A DNA stretch of 5,726 bases from Phyllobacteriaceae bacterium (GTDB lineage Bacteria; Pseudomonadota; Alphaproteobacteria; Rhizobiales; Ancalomicrobiaceae). Below, piece by piece: positions 1 to 5,120 of this stretch; positions within the stretch are counted from its first letter, which is position 1, and every line of letters begins with the position of its first letter. The notes beneath the pieces are model-generated. The model saw only the letters and a list, made by a program, of their open reading frames with translations. It searched no databases and was not told where the DNA came from. The position numbers and the translations under genes were made by a program. The stretch is taken from the NCBI GenBank assembly GCA_012517025.1, contig JAAYVT010000508.1, positions 1 through 5,726 of the forward strand, read 5' to 3'.

Positions 1-1
1 C

Positions 2-490
2 CTGTTCACGCCGGAATTCCGCAACCGTCTCGACGCGGTGGTGAACTTCGGCAACCTGCCGCTCGACGTGATCCGTCAGGTCGTCTCGAAGTTCGTCATC
101 CAACTGGAGGCCCAGCTCGCCGACCGCAACGTCACCTTCGAGCTCGACGAGGCGGCGACCGACTGGCTCGCCACCCACGGCTACGACCGTCAGATGGGCG
201 CCCGTCCGCTCGGCCGGGTGATTCAGGAGCACATCAAGAAGCCGCTCGCCGACGAAGTTCTGTTCGGCAAGCTGAAGCGCGGCGGTGTGGTCAAGGTCAC
301 CGTCGGCCCCGGCGAGGACGGCGTCGACGAGCTGAAGCTCGAGGCGATCCCGGCCGTCACGGCGGTCGCCGCTCCGGCGCCGGAACCGGAGGTGAAGGCG
401 ACCAAGGCACGGGCGAAGAAGGCGAAGTCCGGTCTGCCGGCGGTCGCCAAGACCCGCGCGGTGGTCAAGAAGGAACCGCAGGGCGAGTGA
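2..490 (+). CDS. clpA: ATP-dependent Clp protease ATP-binding subunit ClpA, C-terminal part (5' end outside window)
   Basis: This is the last 162 residues of ClpA, the AAA+ unfoldase that feeds substrates (including N-end-rule substrates via ClpS) into the ClpP protease in the cytosol. The visible part begins inside the second AAA+ module at the conserved TPEFRNRLD stretch (residues 3-11 of the fragment), whose arginine is the expected arginine finger. It runs through the C-terminal small domain, with the sensor-2 motif MGARPL at residues 65-70 followed by the helix ending in KKPLADEVLFG. The Walker motifs and the ClpP-binding loop would lie upstream and are not visible. After about residue 114 the protein continues as an Ala/Pro/Glu then Lys/Ala-rich low-complexity tail of roughly 48 residues, longer and more basic than the short end of E. 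coli ClpA as I recall it. The reading frame is open from base 2, so the GTG at 38 is internal and not a start. Family assignment is very secure. Confidence 0.97.
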   Translation: MFTPEFRNRLDAVVNFGNLPLDVIRQVVSKFVIQLEAQLADRNVTFELDEAATDWLATHGYDRQMGARPLGRVIQEHIKKPLADEVLFGKLKRGGVVKVTVGPGEDGVDELKLEAIPAVTAVAAPAPEPEVKATKARAKKAKSGLPAVAKTRAVVKKEPQGE

Positions 491-527
491 TCGCCCCGCC
501 GTTCGACCTCGACGAACGCGACGAAGG

Positions 528-556
528 TGCCCCGGCCGGGATCTCCCGCCGGGGCA
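528..556 (+). terminator. Probable intrinsic terminator of clpA
   Basis: A 9-base-pair perfect stem (TGCCCCGGC at 528-536 with GCCGGGGCA at 548-556) can extend by two or three inner pairs past one mismatch, leaving a very small loop. It starts 38 bases after the clpA stop codon. Only a short T-run (cgccgtttcg) follows, so the U-tract is weak. Position and stem strength support termination, but this is inferred from sequence alone. Confidence 0.55.
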
Positions 557-879
557 TCGCCGTTTCGAGGGGCGCGCGAGAGCCGGCACGGGGAGGGCGA
601 GTTCCGCGCGACCGTCTCGCAGGTCGTCGCCCCGAGCGACGTCGCCCGAGCGGCGACCGATCTTCCGGCACGACGCGGTGCCGTCCGCCGTCTCCCGCGC
701 GGGGAATGCCGGCCCGCGGGGCCGGAAGAGGGGACGCGAAAGCGTGAGCCCGTCGAAAGTCACCGTCTCCGCCGCCGACCCGGGCGATCGAAGCGAGGGA
801 GGGGGGCCATCGGCACGCCGTCTCGCGCGAAGGAATGTGGGATCTTCTCTCTTTCCTGCGCCGCCGCCGCCGGGGCGGA

Positions 880-908
880 TGGACAAAGTTCCTGAAATGT
901 TCTATCGA
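880..908 (+). promoter_or_regulatory. Weak candidate sigma-70-type promoter for the VOC gene
   Basis: TGGACA (880-885) matches the -35 consensus at five of six bases. It is followed after exactly 17 bases by TATCGA (903-908), which matches the -10 consensus at only three of six. The pair lies in the least GC-rich part of the gap, about 100 bases upstream of the VOC start. The -10 element is poor, so this is a guess based on spacing and local composition. Confidence 0.22.
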
Positions 909-996
909 AGAGACGACATCGCCACCGCCCACACCGGCCCGATGTCGCGGCACGGTCGCATCGGATGCGGCGATCGGGCTTCGAGGCTCCGCATCC

Positions 997-1001
997 GGAG
1001 G
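997..1001 (+). promoter_or_regulatory. Ribosome binding site fixing the VOC gene start
   Basis: A perfect GGAGG lies 8 bases before the ATG at 1010. It chooses this start over the in-frame ATG at 965, which would put the ribosome binding site inside the coding region and add 15 residues unlike a VOC N-terminus. Confidence 0.8.
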
Positions 1002-1009
1002 TTTCGTCG

Positions 1010-1396
1010 ATGATCGATCACATCGGCCTGCCGGTTTCCGATTTCGCGCGCTCGCGCGCCTTCTACGCCACGGCGCTGGCGCCGCTCGGCTACACCGTCC
1101 TGATGGAGGTGAGCGCCGAGGAGACCGGCAGCCATGCCCACGCCGGCTTCGGCCGCGACGGCATCCCGGATTTCTGGATCTCCTCCGGCGGCCCGTTGGT
1201 CGGCCGCTTGCACGTCGCCTTCGCCGCACCGGATCGCGCCACGGTCGATGCCTTCCACGCCGCCGCGCTCGCCGCCGGTGGCGTCGACAACGGTGCGCCC
1301 GGCCTGCGCCCGCACTATCACCCGAATTACTGGGGCGCCTTCGTGCTCGATCCGGACGGGCACAACATCGAGGCGGTGTGTCACCGTCCGGCCTGA
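1010..1396 (+). CDS. VOC superfamily protein (glyoxalase/bleomycin-resistance/dioxygenase fold), function unassigned
   Basis: This 128-residue protein has the paired beta-alpha-beta-beta-beta layout of the vicinal oxygen chelate superfamily in a single chain, the usual length for one-subunit members that dimerise. The N-terminus MIDHIGLPVSD carries the first expected metal ligand, His4. His68 in LHVAFAA and Glu121 in GHNIEAV, after the typical DPDG turn (114-117), fill the other ligand positions. A His/aromatic-rich segment, LRPHYHPNYWGAF (99-111), lies where the substrate pocket is expected. These features fit a metal-dependent cytosolic enzyme acting on a small molecule, such as a glutathione conjugate or an isomerase or lyase substrate. 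VOC sequence alone does not reveal the substrate, and calling it glyoxalase I or a resistance protein would be unsupported. It has long gaps on both sides and is probably transcribed alone. Confidence 0.9.
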   Translation: MIDHIGLPVSDFARSRAFYATALAPLGYTVLMEVSAEETGSHAHAGFGRDGIPDFWISSGGPLVGRLHVAFAAPDRATVDAFHAAALAAGGVDNGAPGLRPHYHPNYWGAFVLDPDGHNIEAVCHRPA

Positions 1397-1401
1397 CGTC
1401 G

Positions 1402-1414
1402 GCCTCACCGAGGC
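1402..1414 (+). terminator. Weak terminator-like hairpin after the VOC gene
   Basis: GCCTC (1402-1406) pairs perfectly with GAGGC (1410-1414) across a 3-base loop, starting 6 bases after the VOC stop. What follows (ggggtcgtcttcg) is only mildly T-rich and the stem is short, so termination here is uncertain. Confidence 0.3.
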
Positions 1415-1789
1415 GGGGTCGTCTTCGCTGGCGCGCGCGAAGGGCAGGGTATCACGCCGGCGGTCGCCGGCGAGGGACACGGTTCGCTCGGTCGTGATCC
1501 GATGTACGGCGATGCTGTGAGGGCGAGCCTCGTCGTGTTCGTCGGTGATCGGACGCGGTCATCCACCGTGTCGGATGCGGCGAGGCGAGATCGGCGTCAC
1601 GATGCGGCGGCGATGATCGTCGCGAGGTCCGGTTTGGCGTCGGCGGCGAGCGGAAAGGGGCGCGCCGACGAGGAGCGGACGGCGCGCCGGTCGATCTCCC
1701 CTGTCGATCTCTCCGAAACCTCCCCGTCGAAACATCCCACCCGGCGGATCGGCTCTGCGGGAGACGCCGTGTCGATCGGTCGCACCGCG

Positions 1790-1798
1790 TGCTAGCGT
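1790..1798 (+). promoter_or_regulatory. Tentative extended -10 element for azlC
   Basis: TGCTAGCGT fits the extended -10 pattern TGnTAnnnT. It would start transcription near 1805, about 30 bases before the azlC ATG at 1833. No good -35 hexamer is seen at the right spacing. If correct, it excludes the in-frame GTG at 1797 as a start. Confidence 0.25.
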
Positions 1799-1832
1799 GT
1801 CGCCTCTTCGTCACCCGCGCGGATCCGCTCGC

Positions 1833-2654
1833 ATGCCGCCCACGACCACCGACCGCCCCTCGGACGATCGATCGGCCTTCTCTTGGTTTCTCGCCGGCCA
1901 GCGCCAATTCTTCTCGCTGCCGGCGCTGATCCTGATGGCCGCCTTCACCGGTTTCGGCGGCCTCGCTCATGCCTCCGGCGTCGATCTGGCGCAGACGGTG
2001 TTCCTGGTCGCCTTCGTCTGGGCGCTGCCGTCGATGATCGTGGTGGTCGGCGCGGTCCATGCCGGCACGCCGCTTCTCGCCACCATGTTCGCGGTCGCCT
2101 TGTCGGCGGCGCGGCTGATGCCGATGACCCTGGCGTTGATGCCGGTGCTGCGCGACGAGAAGACGCCGAAACGGGTGCTCTACGCGCTCTCCCATTTCGT
2201 CGCGGTGACCGCCTGGGTGTTCGGCATGACGCAGCTGCCGAACCTGCCGCGCGCCGCCCGTGTGCCCTATTTCACCGGCTTCGCGGTGACGTTGACCGTG
2301 GTCAACATGGGCGTGGCCGCCGCCTCGTGGTGGGCGGCGGCGAAGCTCCCGCCGACCGCCGCCGCCGGCTTGGTGCTGCTGACGCCGCTCTATTTCTCGC
2401 TGTCGCTGTGGCGCGCCGCCGTCCACGCCCCGGCCGAACGGCTGGCGCTGGTGTTCGGCGTGGCGATCGCACCGGCGATGCACGCGCTCGTGCCGAGTTT
2501 CGATCTGTTGCTGACCGGCCTCGTCGGCGGCACCACCGCCCATCTGATCGGCCGCCGCCTCGCCCGGCCCGCGACCGTCCCGGCCGCGCCGGGGCCGGCC
2601 GCCGACATCACCGCCGACCTCGGTCCGGCGTCGCGACCGGAGGAGCGGGCATGA
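1833..2654 (+). CDS. azlC: AzlC family branched-chain amino acid exporter, large subunit
   Basis: This 273-residue integral membrane protein has about seven to eight hydrophobic segments, roughly at residues 28-48, 53-75, 79-104, 118-135, 148-168, 176-193, 203-220 and 223-240. The opening QRQFFSLPALILMAAFTGFG (23-42), SARLMPM (91-97) and the NxG segment near 158-160 match the AzlC family as I know it. AzlC works with AzlD in the inner membrane to export branched-chain amino acids (YgaZH in E. coli exports valine and possibly methionine). The adjacent azlD supports this role, but the substrate is not established. The C-terminal 30 or so residues are an Ala/Pro-rich tail beyond the family core. 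The ATG at 1833 is chosen because the upstream in-frame GTG at 1797 lacks a ribosome binding site. The site for 1833 is itself weak (gcgga, 1819-1823), and an N-terminus a few residues different cannot be excluded. Confidence 0.92.
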   Translation: MPPTTTDRPSDDRSAFSWFLAGQRQFFSLPALILMAAFTGFGGLAHASGVDLAQTVFLVAFVWALPSMIVVVGAVHAGTPLLATMFAVALSAARLMPMTLALMPVLRDEKTPKRVLYALSHFVAVTAWVFGMTQLPNLPRAARVPYFTGFAVTLTVVNMGVAAASWWAAAKLPPTAAAGLVLLTPLYFSLSLWRAAVHAPAERLALVFGVAIAPAMHALVPSFDLLLTGLVGGTTAHLIGRRLARPATVPAAPGPAADITADLGPASRPEERA

Positions 2655-3010
2655 CCGGATGGTCGTTCCACGCGCTCGACACCTGGTGGTGGCCGTGGGT
2701 GTTCCTGATCGTGGCGGGATGGTTCGCCAACGACGTCTGGCGGCTGCTCGGCGTCGCCTTCTCCGGTCGGCTGACCGAGGAGAGCCCGCTCTTCGCCTGG
2801 GTCAAGGCGGTGGCGACGGCGCTCGTCGCCGGCGTCATCGCCGGATTGGTGCTGAACCCCGGCGGAGACCTCGCCGAGACCAGCCTCGCGCTCCGCCTCG
2901 GAGCGGTCGCTTGCGGCTTCGCCGCCTTCCGCCTCGGCGCCGATTCGGTCGGGATCGGCGTCGTGGTCGGCGAGGCGGCGTTCTTCGCCGGCCGCTTCCT
3001 CGGTCTGTGA
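2651..3010 (+). CDS. azlD: AzlD family branched-chain amino acid exporter, small subunit
   Basis: This 119-residue membrane protein has four hydrophobic segments, roughly at residues 14-36, 49-68, 79-93 and 98-117, matching AzlD (the YgaH-like partner) in length and pattern. The Trp-rich start (TWWWPW, 11-16), the NDVWR-type cytoplasmic turn after the first segment, and the small-residue-rich AFRLGADSVGIGVVVGEA (92-109) are typical of the family. AzlD is required with AzlC for amino-acid export across the inner membrane. Its ATG overlaps the azlC TGA in an ATGA (2651-2654), so the two are translationally coupled. A strong GGAGG at 2639-2643, 7 bases before the ATG, supports this start. Only 7 bases separate its stop from the stop of the opposing gene. 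Confidence 0.9.
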   Translation: MTGWSFHALDTWWWPWVFLIVAGWFANDVWRLLGVAFSGRLTEESPLFAWVKAVATALVAGVIAGLVLNPGGDLAETSLALRLGAVACGFAAFRLGADSVGIGVVVGEAAFFAGRFLGL

Positions 3011-3012
3011 GG

Positions 3013-3027
3013 CACCCTCAGCGGGTG
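3013..3027 (+). terminator. Possible terminator hairpin of azlCD, extending into the end of the opposing gene
   Basis: CACCC (3013-3017) pairs with GGGTG (3023-3027) across a 5-base loop, starting 2 bases after the azlD stop and followed by agtttctg. The stem is short and the T-run brief. It extends into the last codons of the minus-strand GlsB-like gene, which is the only place a terminator for azlD could sit given the 7-base gap. Read on the minus strand it has no T-run. Confidence 0.33.
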
Positions 3028-3272
3028 AGTTTCTGCAGCAGCGACAGCCCGACCAGCACGATCACCGCGCCGATCATCGCGTGCACGATCTGCCCGACGA
3101 TGCCGTGGCCGATCGAGAACACGCCGATTCGCGGCAACAGCCAACCGGCCACCGCCGCGCCGATGATGCCGAGCACCGCGTTGGCCAGGAAGCCGAAGCC
3201 ACCGCCGCGCACCAACAGCCCGGCCAGCCAACCGGCGATCGCGCCGACCAGAATCCAGACGATCAGTCCCAT
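3018..3272 (-). CDS. GlsB/YeaQ/YmgE family small membrane protein (transglycosylase-associated domain)
   Basis: This 84-residue, very hydrophobic protein has three membrane segments, about residues 3-21, 28-47 and 56-78. The glycine-rich pattern IAGWLAG near the start, GGGFG before the second helix, and LGIIGAAVAGWLL match the transglycosylase-associated family PF04226 at its usual length. Members (YeaQ and YmgE in E. coli, GlsB in Gram-positives) are inner-membrane proteins linked to general stress. Their biochemical role is unknown and the 'transglycosylase' name is historical. GGAGG (complement of 3282-3286) lies 9 bases before the ATG. The gene sits 36 bases after the HIT gene on the same strand and is likely the last gene of that operon. 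Its stop faces azlD 7 bases away. Confidence 0.93.
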   Translation of the reverse strand: MGLIVWILVGAIAGWLAGLLVRGGGFGFLANAVLGIIGAAVAGWLLPRIGVFSIGHGIVGQIVHAMIGAVIVLVGLSLLQKLTR

Positions 3273-3308
3273 CTCCGCTCGCCTCCGCTCGTGAAATCTC
3301 TCTCCGGC

Positions 3309-3737
3309 TCACCCCGCCAGCGCGGCCCGGATCTTCGCCGCGTGCGCCGCCAGCACCTGCTGGTCGGCGAAGGGGCGCGGCAGCTTGCGCACCTGATCGG
3401 CGGCCTGACGCGGCAGCACGTGGAAATGCAGGTGGAACACCTCCTGCCCGCCGGCGGCCTCCGAGAACTGCTGGATGGTGACGCCGTCGGCGAGGAACGC
3501 CGCCTTGGCGGCGATCGCGATCTTGCGCGTCGTCTCGATCACCGCCGCGAGGTCCTGCGGCCGGATGTCGAGGATGTTGCGCGCCTTCGCCTTGGGGATC
3601 ACCAGCACGTGGCCGTCGACCGCCGGCATGACGTCCATGAAGGCGAGGGTCTCGGCGTCCTCGTGGACCACGTGCGCCGGGATCTCGCCGCGCAGGATCT
3701 TCGCGAAGACGTTGGAATCGTCGTAAGAAACGGTCAT
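3309..3737 (-). CDS. HIT family protein (Hint-like purine nucleotide phosphoramidase/hydrolase)
   Basis: This 142-residue protein is a typical single-domain histidine-triad enzyme. It begins with the family pattern NVFAKILRGEIPAHVVHED (9-27). DVMPAVDGHVLVIPK (35-49) supplies the nucleotide-binding strand. The catalytic triad is H102-L-H104-F-H106, with His104 expected to be the nucleophile, preceded by EAAGGQEVF (93-101). Known members hydrolyse nucleoside phosphoramidates, acyl-adenylates or dinucleoside polyphosphates in the cytosol; the precise substrate here is not readable from sequence. GGAGAGGA ends 7 bases before the ATG and fixes this start. It follows the acyltransferase gene after a 72-base gap and precedes the small membrane-protein gene by 36 bases, all on the minus strand, suggesting co-transcription. 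Family assignment is very secure. Confidence 0.97.
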   Translation of the reverse strand: MTVSYDDSNVFAKILRGEIPAHVVHEDAETLAFMDVMPAVDGHVLVIPKAKARNILDIRPQDLAAVIETTRKIAIAAKAAFLADGVTIQQFSEAAGGQEVFHLHFHVLPRQAADQVRKLPRPFADQQVLAAHAAKIRAALAG

Positions 3738-3809
3738 CGGTCAATCCTCTCCGGTCTCGGTTCGGCCGGACTTTCCACCGGAAGGCGACGTGGGGTCAAG
3801 CCGGTGCGA

Positions 3810-5000
3810 TCACGTTCGCTCCGGCCTGTCGGCGTAAGGGGAGAGCGCGGCGAGCTCGGCGTCGATCGCCGCCACTTCCTCGCGCTCGTGGGCGAGGAAA
3901 CGCTCGACGGCGGTCCGGAATCCCGGATCGACGATGTGATGGGCCGAGGTCGTGGTCACCGGCAGATAGCCGCGCGCGATCTTGTGCTCGCCCTGCGCCC
4001 CGGCCTCGACCCGCGCCAACCCGTGCGCGATCGCCCAGTCGACGGCGCGGTGGTAACACAGCTCGAAGTGCAGGAACGGCCGTTCCTCGATCGCCCCCCA
4101 CCACCGTCCATAGAGCGCGTCGGCGCCGATGAAGTTGAGCGCCCCGGCGATCGGGCGGCCGTGGTCGAGCGCCAGCACCAACAGGCAGCGATCCGCCATC
4201 GTCGCGCCGATCGCGGTGAAGAAGGCGCGGTTGAGATAGGGGCGCCCCCATTTGCGTGCGCCGGTGTCCATGTAGAAGGCGAAGAACGCGTCCCAATGCG
4301 CTTCGGTGATGTCGCCGCCGGTCAGCGACACGATGTCGAGCCCGGCCTGCGCCTCCCGCCGTTCGCGTTGCAGCTGCTTGCGCTTGCGCCCGAGCAGCGT
4401 GGAGAGGAAGTCGGCGTGGTCGCGGTAGCCGCGATTGGGGAAGTGATATTGCCGGTCGTGCCGCAGCGCCCAGCCGGCGGCGGCGAAAACCTCGACGTCG
4501 GCGGGCGCCAGAAAGGTCGCGTGCGCCGAGGAGAGCCGCCCCTGGTCGACCACCGCCTCCAGTCCCGCGACCAACACCCGTCGCGCCGCGACGTCGTCGG
4601 CCGCCGTCAACAGACGCGGCCCCGGCACCGGGGTGAACGGCACGCTCGCCTGGAGCTTGGGATAATAACGCCCGCCGGCGCGCTCGAAGGCCTGCGCCCA
4701 GCCGTGATCGAAGACGTATTCGCCCTGGCTGTGCGCCTTCAGATAGGCCGGCGCGATGGCGCGCGGCCGGCCGTCGTCGTCCCGCGCCACCAGATGACGG
4801 GGATGCCAGCCGGTGCCCGGCCCGACCGAACCGGACGCCTCCAGCGCGTGCAGGAAGTCGTGGCAGACGAACGGATCGGCCGGTCGGCCGTCGGGATGGA
4901 CGCCGCGACCTGCGGCGACGCGGTCCCAGTCGGCCCGGTCGATGTCGGTGATCGATCCGACCACCTCGAGCGCGATCGCCTCGCCGTCGTCCTCCGCCAC
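3810..5000 (-). CDS. GNAT/FemAB-like acyltransferase of the COG3146 (PF04339, formerly DUF482) family
   Basis: This 396-residue soluble protein matches the COG3146 family, annotated as 'peptidogalycan biosynthesis/recognition' or 'GNAT family N-acetyltransferase', across its full length. Landmarks are YVFDHGWAQAFERAGGRYYPKL (residues 95-116), the basic segment RKRKQLQRERR (205-215), YLNRAFF (255-261), the core strand-helix ALNFIGADALYGRWWG (287-302), FLHFELCYH (309-317) and EAGAQGEHKIARGY (332-345). The fold is two GNAT-like domains related to FemAB aminoacyltransferases. The acceptor and physiological role of this family are, as far as I know, unproven. The start is a GTG at 5000 with GGAGG 5 bases upstream. 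The N-terminus before about residue 12 is acidic and variable. It is the first gene of the likely operon with the HIT and GlsB-like genes, and may be read from a promoter between 5001 and 5068. Confidence 0.92.
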   Translation of the reverse strand: MAEDDGEAIALEVVGSITDIDRADWDRVAAGRGVHPDGRPADPFVCHDFLHALEASGSVGPGTGWHPRHLVARDDDGRPRAIAPAYLKAHSQGEYVFDHGWAQAFERAGGRYYPKLQASVPFTPVPGPRLLTAADDVAARRVLVAGLEAVVDQGRLSSAHATFLAPADVEVFAAAGWALRHDRQYHFPNRGYRDHADFLSTLLGRKRKQLQRERREAQAGLDIVSLTGGDITEAHWDAFFAFYMDTGARKWGRPYLNRAFFTAIGATMADRCLLVLALDHGRPIAGALNFIGADALYGRWWGAIEERPFLHFELCYHRAVDWAIAHGLARVEAGAQGEHKIARGYLPVTTTSAHHIVDPGFRTAVERFLAHEREEVAAIDAELAALSPYADRPERT

Positions 5001-5005
5001 GCGAT

Positions 5006-5010
5006 CCTCC
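5006..5010 (-). promoter_or_regulatory. Ribosome binding site for the GTG start of the acyltransferase
   Basis: On the minus strand GGAGG is followed by ATCGC and then GTG (5000-4998). The spacing of 5 bases is slightly short but the match to the anti-Shine-Dalgarno is perfect. No ATG in the same frame offers a better alternative near the conserved N-terminus. Confidence 0.65.
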
Positions 5011-5016
5011 GTGGTG

Positions 5017-5032
5017 CGCCGATCCGTCGGCG
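5017..5032 (-). other. Small perfect hairpin in the acyltransferase leader
   Basis: CGCCGA (5017-5022) and TCGGCG (5027-5032) form a 6-base-pair stem with a 4-base loop, 6 bases upstream of the ribosome binding site in the transcript. It may be a chance GC-rich hairpin or may affect translation. Nothing identifies it as a known riboswitch. Confidence 0.3.
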
Positions 5033-5068
5033 GATGCGGCAGCGTCGGCGTGTCACCGACGAAACGTC

Positions 5069-5099
5069 GAGAGCCGACCCCTGGTCGAGATCGGCTCTC
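5069..5099 (-). terminator. Probable terminator of the small exported-protein gene
   Basis: GAGAGCCGA (5069-5077) and TCGGCTCTC (5091-5099) form a perfect 9-base-pair stem with a 13-base loop. In the minus-strand reading direction it begins 21 bases after the stop codon at 5121. The minus strand then reads GACGTTTCGTC, a short T-run that is itself a small hairpin (CGACG 5057-5061 / CGTCG 5065-5069). Position and stem strength support a terminator separating this gene from the acyltransferase operon; the U-tract is weak. Confidence 0.5.
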
Positions 5100-5120
5100 A
5101 TCCTTGCGGATCCGTGCGGC

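Larger units (their letters stand above)
491..1009. other. Gap of about 520 bases without a convincing gene
   Basis: Apart from the clpA terminator hairpin, this stretch has a second hairpin (CCGGCCC 709-715 / GGGCCGG 719-725, 3-base loop, no T-run). It also has a purine-rich run around 790-806 and a pyrimidine run around 843-857. A less GC-rich patch near 880-910 may carry the promoter of the next gene. Open frames exist on both strands but give Arg/Pro/Gly-rich translations with no domain, no good ribosome binding site and no G/C preference at the third base. CCGTCTC recurs at 612, 688, 763 and 818. The copies at 688 and 818 lie within an imperfect repeat of about 22 bases that ends in GGAATG. 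Confidence 0.6.
1397..1832. other. Gap of about 440 bases upstream of azlC, rich in palindromes and short repeats
   Basis: No gene is supported here. A 97-codon plus-strand frame (1502-1795) lacks a ribosome binding site, and its codons often end in A or T, unlike the neighbouring genes. Visible structure includes two adjacent copies of the self-complementary CGCCGGCG (1455-1462, 1465-1472) and a near-palindrome, GCGATGATCGTCGC (1610-1623). An 8-base inverted repeat pairs CGTCGGCG (1638-1645) with CGCCGACG (1663-1670). Two GGCGCGCC palindromes (1659-1666, 1681-1688) have centres 22 bases apart. The direct repeat GTCGATCTC occurs at 1690-1698 and 1703-1711, and GTCGATC recurs at 1771. Some of this may be regulatory, but short CG-rich palindromes are common at this GC content. 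Confidence 0.55.

Noticed and set aside
465..1229. A 254-codon minus-strand open frame over the gap and the VOC gene
   Set aside because: Its translation is dominated by Arg and Pro, it overlaps the end of clpA and half of the VOC gene, and it has no recognisable domain.
1455..1472. Tandem CGCCGGCG palindromes as a repeat element
   Set aside because: Only two 8-base copies occur. Words of this kind are abundant at about 70 percent GC and there is no supporting spacing or array.
961..1583. A 13-base exact repeat, TCGGATGCGGCGA, at 961-973 and 1571-1583 flanking the VOC gene, considered as attachment sites or mobile-element ends
   Set aside because: A 13-base match within 5.7 kb of very GC-rich sequence is expected by chance, and there is no integrase or transposase.
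1502..1795. A 97-codon plus-strand frame just before azlC
   Set aside because: It has no ribosome binding site and many codons ending in A or T (for example gat, gct, tca, aaa, cat, tct), unlike the real genes here, and it matches no family I know.
1452..2543. A 363-codon minus-strand open frame opposite azlC
   Set aside because: Its translation is Arg/His/Gln-rich and repetitive, typical of antisense to a hydrophobic-protein gene. azlC on the other strand is a recognised family.
2608..3744. A 378-codon minus-strand open frame
   Set aside because: It overlaps azlD, the GlsB-like gene and the HIT gene in another frame and gives an Arg/Gly-rich sequence with no family. The three overlapped genes are clear.
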